Source: an uncultured Clostridia bacterium
GTDB lineage: Bacteria > Bacillota > Clostridia > Christensenellales > Aristaeellaceae
Length of the DNA: 64,000 bases
Direction: 5' to 3'
NCBI GenBank assembly: GCA_946536315.1
Contig: CAMNEH010000002.1
Coordinates: 1 to 64,000 of the forward strand
In this document: piece by piece, positions 10,353-19,094 of the stretch
Layout of the letters: the number at the start of each line of letters is the position of its first letter
Position numbering within the stretch: position 1 is the stretch's first letter
The notes under the pieces: model-generated
Told to the model about the DNA's origin: nothing
Databases searched by the model: none
What the model saw: only the letters and a program-made list of their open reading frames with translations
Translations under genes and position numbers: made by a program

Positions 10353-11423
10353 TCACTTTTTCCTTTCCGGCAGCACGGCGTGACGGGCGGCCTGGCGCTT
10401 GTGCTCTTCGCTCATCGCCGCGTAATGCCGGCGCGTGGTATTGACATCGCTGTGGCCAAGCACGTCGGCGACCAGATAAATATCGCCCGTCTCCTGATAC
10501 AGGTTGGTGCCAAAGGTGCTGCGCAGCTTGTGCGGGCTTAACCGTTTCTTGAGCGGCGCGGCGACCATCGCGTACTTCTTGACCAGGTTTTCCACCGCGC
10601 GCTGGGTGATGCGGCGGCGCTGCAGGGACAGGAACAGCGCGTCCTCATGCCCCGGCAGCGGATCGATCTGACAGCGTTCCGCCAGATAGCGCTTCAGCGC
10701 GTCCCCCACCTGATCCGGATAATACAGAATCGCCTGGTTGCCGCCCTTGCGCGTCACCTGGAAGGCGTTCTCCTCAAAATCCACGTCGCTCAGATTGATG
10801 CCGACCAGCTCGCTGACGCGGATGCCCGTGCCCAGAAACATCAGCAGGATCGCCACGTCGCGCGCGGCGGTCTTGCGGTTCAGCGCCTGCTGGCGGCTGG
10901 TCAGTCCCTCGCCGCTTTCGGCGCTGTCCAGCATGCGCGTCATTTCATCATAATCCAGTCGCAGGATCGGCTTTTCGTGCAGCTTGGGCAGGCTGACCAG
11001 GGTCGCGATGTTCGCGGGGATGCGGCCCGTTTTGAACAGGTAATCGAACAGCGACCTGAGCGAGCACAGCTTGCGCATGATGCCCAGCTCCTGATTGCGC
11101 ATCAGCGCGTCGTCCCGCGTAAAATACTGCCCCAGGTAGTCCTGAAAGCCTTCGATGTCGCGCGCGGTCACCATGGCCAGCTCCTGATCGCCGATCAGGG
11201 AAATGTTCAGGTCGGCGAAATCGGGATTCTCCTTCTGCAGATAGTCAAAAAACAGCCGGTAATCGTAGGCGTAGGCGAGGCGCGTCAGCGTGCTGGTGGT
11301 GTGCGCGACCGCGCGGAAAAAATCCGTGCAGGCCGGCGGCAGCTCGCGCTGCAGCTGACGCAGGCGCTCGGTGCGCCGGATATCCTGCTGCGTTTTATAG
11401 TCAATGGCTGGCTGATAGGGCAT
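10353..11423 (-). CDS. Tyrosine recombinase/integrase (XerC/D-like)
   Basis: N-terminal SAM-like domain; catalytic 'GTGIRVSEL', 'HKLRSTFGT', 'LGHSDVNTTRRHY'. Confidence 0.9.
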   Translation of the reverse strand: MPYQPAIDYKTQQDIRRTERLRQLQRELPPACTDFFRAVAHTTSTLTRLAYAYDYRLFFDYLQKENPDFADLNISLIGDQELAMVTARDIEGFQDYLGQYFTRDDALMRNQELGIMRKLCSLRSLFDYLFKTGRIPANIATLVSLPKLHEKPILRLDYDEMTRMLDSAESGEGLTSRQQALNRKTAARDVAILLMFLGTGIRVSELVGINLSDVDFEENAFQVTRKGGNQAILYYPDQVGDALKRYLAERCQIDPLPGHEDALFLSLQRRRITQRAVENLVKKYAMVAAPLKKRLSPHKLRSTFGTNLYQETGDIYLVADVLGHSDVNTTRRHYAAMSEEHKRQAARHAVLPERKK

Positions 11424-11445
11424 AACGGCCTCCTTAGAACGGATT

Positions 11446-12300
11446 TTACGGGTGCTCCGCTGCCTGCCGGCGGTACTGCAGCGGCGTCATGCCGTACTGT
11501 TGCCGGAACCGGCGCACAAAGTTGCTGGGGTCCGGATACCCGCACTGCTGCGCCACGCCGGACACCGGGATCTCCGAATGTCTGAGCAGACGTTTGCCCA
11601 GCTGCAGCCGGCTGCTGACCACGTACTGCATGGGGCTGACCCCCACCGCCCGCCGGAAATGCGCCGACAGGCAGCCCGGTGAGACGTGGAAGCGCCTGGC
11701 CAGCGCGGTCAGTGAAAAGGGCTCCGTATACGTCGCGTCCAGCACGTTCAGGATTTCCTGCACCGGCAGGAAGGACAGGCGGTCCGCCGGCGTGAACAGA
11801 TCCGGGCGCAGCGCCTCCGCATCCGTCAGGATCAGCGTCATCATGGCGTCCAGCCGCGCTTCCAGGTGCCGGCCGCCCTCGGCCTGAATGGCCAGCAATC
11901 GCTGGAAATACGCGTCGAACACCGGCTTTTTCGCCATCGTATTCATCACGTACGGGAACTGCTCCCCGTGAAAGCGGAATACTGACAGCAGCAGCACATC
12001 GTTATGAAACGCCCTGAGCTCCGTGGGCGGGATCAGCACATAATAGCGCTCATACGGCAGCGCCACAGGACGCGAAGCATGACTGTCGAACGGGTTCAGG
12101 AAGATCAGCGAGCCCGGTCCGCAGTCATATTTTTGTCCGCGCACGATGATTTCCGCCGCGCCGCTGCGCACATAGAGCATTTCATCGTACGTGTGCGTGT
12201 GCATGCCATGCGCGACAGGCTGATCGTTATATCTGACCTCAAGGGGCATAAGGCAGGCTCCAAAATCGAATTTACATATTTTCGGTCCCTCAATCACCAT
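11446..12300 (-). CDS. AraC-family transcriptional regulator (cupin + HTH)
   Basis: Cupin N-terminus 'HTHTYDEMLYVRSGAAEIIVRGQKY'; C-terminal AraC HTH 'LARRFHVSPGCLSAHFRRAVGVSPMQYV...VAQQCGYPDPSNFVRRFRQQYGMTPLQYR'. Divergent from the catabolic locus. Confidence 0.92.
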   Translation of the reverse strand: MVIEGPKICKFDFGACLMPLEVRYNDQPVAHGMHTHTYDEMLYVRSGAAEIIVRGQKYDCGPGSLIFLNPFDSHASRPVALPYERYYVLIPPTELRAFHNDVLLLSVFRFHGEQFPYVMNTMAKKPVFDAYFQRLLAIQAEGGRHLEARLDAMMTLILTDAEALRPDLFTPADRLSFLPVQEILNVLDATYTEPFSLTALARRFHVSPGCLSAHFRRAVGVSPMQYVVSSRLQLGKRLLRHSEIPVSGVAQQCGYPDPSNFVRRFRQQYGMTPLQYRRQAAEHP

Positions 12301-12358
12301 TTTTCAGGGACGATTTATTATATCATACTGTTCAGAAAAGAACAAGGGGAGCGATACC

Positions 12359-13657
12359 ATGCAGCACGAGCCGTTTCATTACCCGACGACCGAAGCGCTG
12401 AGCGAAACCGCCCGCAAAGCAGGGGCGTTTCTGCCCCTGAGTGAAAATACGTCCGCTCTTTTCCAGCCGCTTTCTCTGGCGGGGCATGAGGTCAGCAACC
12501 GGATCGCCTTCGAGCCGATGGAGGGTACAGACGGCACCGCAGACGGCGCGCCGGACACGCTCACGTTCCGACGCTATCTGCGCTTCGCCGAAGCCGGACC
12601 CGGACTGATCTGGTTCGAGGCGGTCGCGACGCTGCCCGAGGTCCGGGCCTCCGCGCACCAGCTGTGGCTGACGCAGGAGAACGTCGGCGCGTTCCGCCGG
12701 CTGCTGGACGAGATGCGGGAAGCCTCCCTGCGCGTGAACGGATACGCGCCGCTGATCGTGTGCCAGGCGACCAATTCCGGCCGCTATGCCAAGCCCACCG
12801 GTTCGCCCGCGCCGCGGATCGCGTATCACTGCCCGTCGCTGGAAGACCAGCCCCTGCCGGACAGCGCCGTCGTCACTGACGACGACCTGCGCCGCTTTGA
12901 GGACGCGTATGCCGTTACCGCGCGGCTGTGTGTGGCAGCCGGGTTTGACGGGATCGACATCAAATGCTGCCACCGCTATCTGGCCAGCGAGCTGCTCAGC
13001 GCCTACACGCGGCCGGGGCCTTACGGCGGGAGTTACGAAAACCGCACCCGCTTCCTCAAAAACTGTTACGCCGCCGCGCAGAGCGCCGTGCCGGCGGAGG
13101 TGTTCCTGACCTCGCGCCTCAACGTGTACGACGGTTTTCCCTGGCCGGACGGCTTCGGTGTCACGGCGGAAACAGGGCTCGCGCCCGACCTCACGGAAGG
13201 CGTCCGCCTGATCGGGGAGCTGCGCCGGGACTACCATATCCCGCTGATCAACGTGACGATGGGCAATCCCTACCGCAACCCGCACGTCAACCGGCCCTAC
13301 GACCACGGCAACTATGTACCCGACGAGCATCCGCTGGAGGGGCTCGGACGGATGATGCGGGGCGTCAGCGACATCCAGCGCGCCATGCCGGACCTGCCGG
13401 TGCTCGGCAGCGCGTTTACCTATCCGCGGCAGTTTGCGCCAAATCTGGCGGCCGGCATGGTTTCCGGCGGTCACTGCGCCATGGCCGGCTTCGGACGCAT
13501 GGCCTTCGCCTATCCCGAATTCATTCATGATCTGCGCGCCACCGGCCGGATCGACCCGTCGAGGGTCTGTGTGACCTGCGGCGGCTGCGCCTCGCTGCTG
13601 CGCGCGGGACGCCCCGCGGGCTGCGTGGTCCGTGACAGGGAGGTGTACCGGCTGTGA
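12359..13657 (+). CDS. NADH:flavin oxidoreductase / Old Yellow Enzyme family, ending after a Cys cluster
   Basis: OYE TIM-barrel motifs ('NRIAFEPMEGTDG', 'GFDGIDIKCCHRYLASELLSAYTRPGPYGGSYENRTRF'); C-terminal 'CVTCGGCASLLRAGRPAGC'; lacks the FAD/NAD extension of longer family members. Confidence 0.88.
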   Translation: MQHEPFHYPTTEALSETARKAGAFLPLSENTSALFQPLSLAGHEVSNRIAFEPMEGTDGTADGAPDTLTFRRYLRFAEAGPGLIWFEAVATLPEVRASAHQLWLTQENVGAFRRLLDEMREASLRVNGYAPLIVCQATNSGRYAKPTGSPAPRIAYHCPSLEDQPLPDSAVVTDDDLRRFEDAYAVTARLCVAAGFDGIDIKCCHRYLASELLSAYTRPGPYGGSYENRTRFLKNCYAAAQSAVPAEVFLTSRLNVYDGFPWPDGFGVTAETGLAPDLTEGVRLIGELRRDYHIPLINVTMGNPYRNPHVNRPYDHGNYVPDEHPLEGLGRMMRGVSDIQRAMPDLPVLGSAFTYPRQFAPNLAAGMVSGGHCAMAGFGRMAFAYPEFIHDLRATGRIDPSRVCVTCGGCASLLRAGRPAGCVVRDREVYRL

Positions 13658-14400
13658 AAATCTCGTTCGTCACCGGATCCAGCCGGGGCATCGGGCGCGG
13701 CATCGCCGACCGTCTGCGCGCCGCCGGCTGGCAGGCGATCTATTCCGGCACGCGGGATGCGCGCCCGGACGGGCTGCCGGAGGAGGCCTGCTACATTTCC
13801 TGCGACATTTCCGACGCCGCGTCGCGGGCCTCCGCGCTGCAGGCCGTGCTCGACCGTTTCGGCCGCGTTGACCTGCTGGTCAACAATGCCGGCGTTGCGC
13901 CGCTGGTGCGCGCCGATCTGATGGACATGACCGAGGAGAGCTTCGACCGCGTGCTGGGGATCAACCTGAAGGGCACCATGTTCATGACCCAGCTGTTCGC
14001 GCGGGAAATGCTGCGCGAGCGGGACGCTGGGCTGCCCAGCTGGGGCCCGCGCATCGTGAACATCGGCAGCATCAGCGCGAACACCTCCAGCGTCAATCGC
14101 GGTGAATACTGCATCAGCAAGGCGGGCGTCGCCATGGTCACGCAGCTGTTCGCCGACCGCCTCGCGGCAGAGGGCATTCCCGTGTTCGAGGTCCGTCCCG
14201 GCATCATCGCCACCGATATGACCAGCACGGTGCACGACAAGTACGAAAGGCTCATTCAGGGCGGACTGCTGCCGCTGCCGCGCTTCGGCCAGCCGGACGA
14301 CGTGGCCCGCGTGGTGCTCGCCTGCGCCGAAGGGTATCTGGATTACGCGGTCGGCCAGGTGCTGAACGCGGACGGCGGTTTTTCCCTGAGGAGGCTGTGA
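13654..14400 (+). CDS. Short-chain dehydrogenase/reductase (FabG-like)
   Basis: 'VTGSSRGIGRGIADRL', 'LVNNAGVAPL', Ser/'YCISKAG' catalytic motif; 4-bp overlap with the upstream gene. Confidence 0.92.
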   Translation: MKISFVTGSSRGIGRGIADRLRAAGWQAIYSGTRDARPDGLPEEACYISCDISDAASRASALQAVLDRFGRVDLLVNNAGVAPLVRADLMDMTEESFDRVLGINLKGTMFMTQLFAREMLRERDAGLPSWGPRIVNIGSISANTSSVNRGEYCISKAGVAMVTQLFADRLAAEGIPVFEVRPGIIATDMTSTVHDKYERLIQGGLLPLPRFGQPDDVARVVLACAEGYLDYAVGQVLNADGGFSLRRL

Positions 14401-16124
14401 GCCCTATGAACACTGAACGCAGCGTCCACACGGTGGTCATCGGGTCCGGCTGCGCGGGGCTGAACGCGGCGGACACGCTCACCGCGCTGGGCATCGACTG
14501 CCTGCTGGTGACAGAGGAGATGAACGCCGGCACCTCGCGCAATACCGGCAGCGACAAGCAGACCTATTACAAGCTGTCCCTGGCCGGGGACGAACCGGAC
14601 AGCGTCGGCGACCTCGCGCGGACGCTGTGCGGCGAGGATATGCACGGCGACCTCGCGCTGGCCGAGGCGGCGCTGAGCGCGCCGTGCTTCCTGAAGCTCT
14701 GCGCGCTGGGCGTGCCCTTCCCCACCAACGCGTACGGGGAATACGCCGGATACCAGACCGACCACGATACCCGCCGCCGCGCCACCTCCGCCGGCCCGCT
14801 GACCAGCAATATGATGACCGAGGCGCTCGAGCGCGCCATCCGTGAAAAGCATGTGAAGGTCCTGGACCGCGCCATGGCCGCGCGGATCGTGACCGGGCCC
14901 GAAGGCGTCGCGGCCGTCGACGTCCTGCTCAGGGACGAGCGGCGGCTGGTCCGCATCCGGTGCGCCTGCGTCATCCTCTGTACCGGAGGCCCCGCGCACA
15001 TTTACCGGGACAGCGTCTATCCGGAAAGCCAGCACGGCATGAGCGGCCTGGCCTTTTCCGCCGGCGCGGAGGGCGCCAACCTGCACTGCTGGCAGTACGG
15101 GCTCGCCTCCGTCGCCTTCCGCTGGAACGTTTCCGGCAGCTATCAGCAGGTGATCCCGCGCTACGTATCCGTGGATGCCGAAGGCGTCGAGCGCGAATTC
15201 ATCGCGGATGCCCTCGGCGAAAGCGATGCGCTCAGCCGGATCTTTCTCAAGGGCTATCAATGGCCGTTCGACCCGGAAAAGGCAGAAGGCTCCTCCCGCG
15301 TCGACCTGCTGGTGAAGCGGGAAACCGACCTGGGGCGGCGGGTGTACCTGGACTATCTCCACAACCCGCGCGGCTACCATCCCGAGCGCCTGAGCGCCGA
15401 GGCCGCCGGCTATCTGGGAAAATCCCATGCGCTCGACGGCCGCCCGATCGACCGCCTGCTGCGTCTGAACGCGCCGGCCGTCCGGCTCTATCAGGACCAC
15501 GGCATTGACCTCACGCGCGACCGGCTGGAAATCCGGGTCTGCGCGCAGCATCACAACGGCGGCGTCGCCGTCGACGCCGACTGGCAGACCGCCGTTCCCG
15601 GCCTGTACGCCTGCGGAGAAGCGGCCGGCACCTTCGGACGGAAACGCCCCGGCGGCTCCGCGCTGAACGCCACCCAGGCCGGCGCCGTCCGCGCCGCACA
15701 GGCCATCGCGCGCTCGCGGCGTCCCTTGTATGAAGGACCGCTGCCGGAAACCGGCTGGCGCCTGCCCACCGGAGTGCTGGCGGCGTTCCAGGCCGAGATG
15801 TCCAGGGTCGCCGCCTTTCAGCCCGACCGCGAGGGCATGCGCGCGCTGATGTCCCGGATTTGCCGGACGCTGGACAGCGCTTCTCCGGCCGACCCGGGGG
15901 CGGACGACTTCGAGCCGCGCCTGCTGCTGTGGGACGCGCTGGTCACCCAGCGCGAGGTGCTGGCCGCCATGCTGTACGCGCTGGACGAGGACAGCGCCAC
16001 GCCCGGTGTGCTCGTGACCCGGAACGGGGACAACTGCCGGGTCCCCGCCCGTCCGATCCCTGACCGCGACCTGTGGTTTGAAAGCGTCTGGCGGACCTAC
16101 CGTGAATCCCATCAGCTCACCTGA
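14397..16124 (+). CDS. FAD-dependent oxidoreductase (fumarate reductase/succinate dehydrogenase flavoprotein-like)
   Basis: N-terminal 'VVIGSGCAGLNAADTL' Rossmann; 'PGLYACGEAAGTFGRKRPGGSALNATQAGAVRAA' FrdA-like C-terminal FAD motif. The actual start may be the ATG at 14406. Confidence 0.88.
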   Translation: MSPMNTERSVHTVVIGSGCAGLNAADTLTALGIDCLLVTEEMNAGTSRNTGSDKQTYYKLSLAGDEPDSVGDLARTLCGEDMHGDLALAEAALSAPCFLKLCALGVPFPTNAYGEYAGYQTDHDTRRRATSAGPLTSNMMTEALERAIREKHVKVLDRAMAARIVTGPEGVAAVDVLLRDERRLVRIRCACVILCTGGPAHIYRDSVYPESQHGMSGLAFSAGAEGANLHCWQYGLASVAFRWNVSGSYQQVIPRYVSVDAEGVEREFIADALGESDALSRIFLKGYQWPFDPEKAEGSSRVDLLVKRETDLGRRVYLDYLHNPRGYHPERLSAEAAGYLGKSHALDGRPIDRLLRLNAPAVRLYQDHGIDLTRDRLEIRVCAQHHNGGVAVDADWQTAVPGLYACGEAAGTFGRKRPGGSALNATQAGAVRAAQAIARSRRPLYEGPLPETGWRLPTGVLAAFQAEMSRVAAFQPDREGMRALMSRICRTLDSASPADPGADDFEPRLLLWDALVTQREVLAAMLYALDEDSATPGVLVTRNGDNCRVPARPIPDRDLWFESVWRTYRESHQLT

Positions 16125-16140
16125 CAGGAGGAAATCAACG

Positions 16141-17301
16141 ATGCGCTCATCTGAATCCGCACGTCCCCGCATTGTGCTGGTTGGCGCCGGCATGTACGGC
16201 ACGCTGTACCTGAATACGCTGACCCAGCGCGACATGGGCGGCGACCTGACGGCCGTGGTGGACGTCGCCCCGGACCTTGAAACGCGGTTCCCCGTGCTGG
16301 CCGAACGGCATATTCCGGTTTGGCCCGGCCTCGAGGAATATTTCCGGAAGGGAGAAGCGGCGGACCTGGCCATCATCGCCTCCCCCATTCACCTGCACGA
16401 GCGCATGATCCGCGAATGCCTGGACCATGGACTGAACGTGCTGTGTGAAAAGCCCCTTTGCCTGACCGAGGATGAGACGCGCGGCCTTGACCGCGCGGCG
16501 CGCGAGAGCGGCCGTTTCCTGGCCGTGGGCTGGCAGCTGGACTATGAGCAGCCGGTGCTGGACCTGAAGCGCGATATTCTGGCCGGCCGCTTCGGCGCCG
16601 TGCGCCGCGCGCGCTGCATGCACGCCATGCGGCGCGGCATGAACTACTACGCGCGCGCGAACTGGGCCGGCCGCATCGCGGTCAACGGACAGCCCGTGCT
16701 GGACAGCCCGTTCATGAACGCCTGCGCGCACAACTTCCAGCTGATGACCTTCCTGCTGGGCTCCGCCATGCCGGACGCCGCTGCCGTGACCGCCGTTGAC
16801 GGCGCGCTGTACCGCGGCAATCCCACGGTGGAAAACTATGATATCGCGTTCCTGCGCTGCCAGACCGACGCCGGCGCGCCGCTGTATTACTATACCGCCC
16901 ATCCCCTCCGCGCCAAAAACCTGGGCCAGAACGGCGTGATGGAATTCGAGCACGCCACGCTGACCTGGGGACGGGGCGCGCCGTACCTGGTGGTTACGGA
17001 CACGGGAGAGCTCCTCAACTACGGTCCGGAGAGCGGCTCCACCATGCTGCGGAAGCTGAGCGCCGTCATCGGCTGCGTCCGTACCGGCGACGCCCCGCCT
17101 TGCGGCCCCATCGCCGGCCTGGGGCATTTGCAGGCGGTGCGATACGCGCAGGCGCTGGACATCCAGCCAGTCGCGGACAGTCATGTCGAGTGGCTGGACG
17201 ACGGTCCCGACCGGATCCCCTGCGTCAGCGGACTGGAGGAAGCGCTGATCCGCTGCGCCGCGCACTGGGCGCTGCCCGCGGAAACAGGAATCTCGCTGTA
17301 A
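16141..17301 (+). CDS. Gfo/Idh/MocA family oxidoreductase
   Basis: 'IVLVGAGMYGTLYLNTL', 'NVLCEKPLCLTEDE' EKP motif. The ATG at 16141 follows an AGGAGG-type RBS. Confidence 0.9.
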   Translation: MRSSESARPRIVLVGAGMYGTLYLNTLTQRDMGGDLTAVVDVAPDLETRFPVLAERHIPVWPGLEEYFRKGEAADLAIIASPIHLHERMIRECLDHGLNVLCEKPLCLTEDETRGLDRAARESGRFLAVGWQLDYEQPVLDLKRDILAGRFGAVRRARCMHAMRRGMNYYARANWAGRIAVNGQPVLDSPFMNACAHNFQLMTFLLGSAMPDAAAVTAVDGALYRGNPTVENYDIAFLRCQTDAGAPLYYYTAHPLRAKNLGQNGVMEFEHATLTWGRGAPYLVVTDTGELLNYGPESGSTMLRKLSAVIGCVRTGDAPPCGPIAGLGHLQAVRYAQALDIQPVADSHVEWLDDGPDRIPCVSGLEEALIRCAAHWALPAETGISL

Positions 17302-17396
17302 ACGTCGAAATGGAAGGATAACGCCTGTTTCTTTCCACATCCCACCGAATTATCGGCGGTACGCCGCTGATAAAATAAACCAAAGGAGAGACCCAC

Positions 17397-19019
17397 ATGA
17401 AGAAACTGCTCGCACTGTCCCTGGCTGTCGTGATGCTCGCGGCGGTCCTCGTCATTCCCGCCTCCGCGGCCGATGACAAGCCCTATGCCGGCGTCAAGCT
17501 GACCTGGTGGCTCAAGCTGCACGAGAACCTGAAGGGCGTCAACGTGGACGGCAAGCCCGTGGAAAACCTGGCCCAGACCAAATGGTATCAGGCTGTGCAC
17601 GATGCCACCGGCATCGAGATCGAATTCATTCATCCGGCCGCCGGCCAGGATACCAATGAGTTCAATCTGCTCACCGCCGTGCCCGACGAGATGCCCGACA
17701 TCGTCGAATACAGCTGGACCTCCTACCCCGGCGGCGCCTCCGCGGCCATCGCGGATGAGGTCATCATGCCGCTGAATGACGCCATCGCCTCCGGCAAGAC
17801 CCCCAACCTGAAGGCCATCCTGGACAACGAGATCGCCATCGACAAGTCCGTCAAGACGGCGGAAGGCGACTATTACGTCTTCCCCTTCCTGCGCGGCACC
17901 ACGTTCGTGGATAACAACTGCCTGTTCACCTCCGGCTTCTATATGCGCGGCGATATCCTGAAGGAGCTCAACCTGGAAGTGCCCGAGACCGTGGAAGAGT
18001 GGGAAACCGTCCTCCGCGCCGTCAAGGAAGCGCATCCGGACATGATCCCCTTCATCACCCGCAGCGAATGGATGAACCAGATCTTCGCCCCGGGCTTCGA
18101 CAACTTCTGGGATTACTATGTGGACAACGGCGTGGTCAAGTATGGCCTCACCGAGGATTCCCGCTATGAGTACCTGAAAACCATGGTCCGCTGGTACAAG
18201 GACGGCCTGTTCGATCAGGACTACCTGACCCACACCAGCGCCGGCGACGGCCGCGGCATCATGGCGACCGGCGGCGCCTTCGCGACCTATGACGCCTGCG
18301 GCGGCGGCGCGTCCAACATCTTCCCCAAGCTGCTCGAAGCGGGCCTGATCCAGGACGAGAGCGACATGGTCACGACCGTGCCCGTCACCAGCGTCAAGGG
18401 CCAGAACGCCAAATTCTCCAAGATGAACGGCCTGTATGACGCCTCCGGCTCCTCCGCGGCGATCTCCAAGCGCCTGGCGGACGAGGGCGGCGAGAAGCTC
18501 GAAGCCGCGCTCTGGCTGCTGGACTGGATGTATTCCGAGGAAGGCCACATGATCAACTGCTTCGGCATCGAGGGCGAGAGCTATAACATGGTGGACGGCT
18601 ATCCGACCTTCACCGATGTCGTGCTGCACAATCCGGACGGCCTGAGCGTTGCCGCCGCGCTGAGTATCTATGCCCGCGGACACCAGAACGGCCCCGTGGT
18701 GCAGGATACCCGTGTGAATGACCAGTATTACGCCTATACCGCGCAGATCGCCGGCATGAAGCTGTGGACCAAGACCGATTTCGGCGATTACATGTATCCC
18801 GCCGGCGCGGCCGTGGCCACCGAAAACGCCGATGACTTCGCGACCATCACCGCCAACATGAAGACCTACAAGGACGAGATGGAAGCCAAGTGGATCACCG
18901 GTCAGGCCGAGCTGAACGACGAAAGCTGGAAGGCCTATGTCGACCAGATGGAAGCCTTCGGACTGAGCCGCGCGATTCAGTACAAGCAGGCCGCCTACGA
19001 CACCTTCATGGCGAACTGA
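17397..19019 (+). CDS. Extracellular solute-binding protein of an LplA-like sugar ABC importer
   Basis: Signal peptide 'MKKLLALSLAVVMLAAVLVIPASAAD'; family 1-like SBP body; same locus as LplB/YtcP-type permeases. Confidence 0.88.
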   Translation: MKKLLALSLAVVMLAAVLVIPASAADDKPYAGVKLTWWLKLHENLKGVNVDGKPVENLAQTKWYQAVHDATGIEIEFIHPAAGQDTNEFNLLTAVPDEMPDIVEYSWTSYPGGASAAIADEVIMPLNDAIASGKTPNLKAILDNEIAIDKSVKTAEGDYYVFPFLRGTTFVDNNCLFTSGFYMRGDILKELNLEVPETVEEWETVLRAVKEAHPDMIPFITRSEWMNQIFAPGFDNFWDYYVDNGVVKYGLTEDSRYEYLKTMVRWYKDGLFDQDYLTHTSAGDGRGIMATGGAFATYDACGGGASNIFPKLLEAGLIQDESDMVTTVPVTSVKGQNAKFSKMNGLYDASGSSAAISKRLADEGGEKLEAALWLLDWMYSEEGHMINCFGIEGESYNMVDGYPTFTDVVLHNPDGLSVAAALSIYARGHQNGPVVQDTRVNDQYYAYTAQIAGMKLWTKTDFGDYMYPAGAAVATENADDFATITANMKTYKDEMEAKWITGQAELNDESWKAYVDQMEAFGLSRAIQYKQAAYDTFMAN

Positions 19020-19033
19020 TTCCCCCCCTGTGC

Positions 19034-19063
19034 GTCGCAGGATGGCTCCGGCCATCCTGCGAC
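19034..19063 (+). promoter_or_regulatory. Intercistronic 13-bp-stem hairpin just after the SBP gene
   Basis: GTCGCAGGATGGC-TCCG-GCCATCCTGCGAC; perfect stem, no following T-tract. Confidence 0.7.
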
Positions 19064-19094
19064 GTACTGTCAATGAACAACCGGAGAAAAAAAC

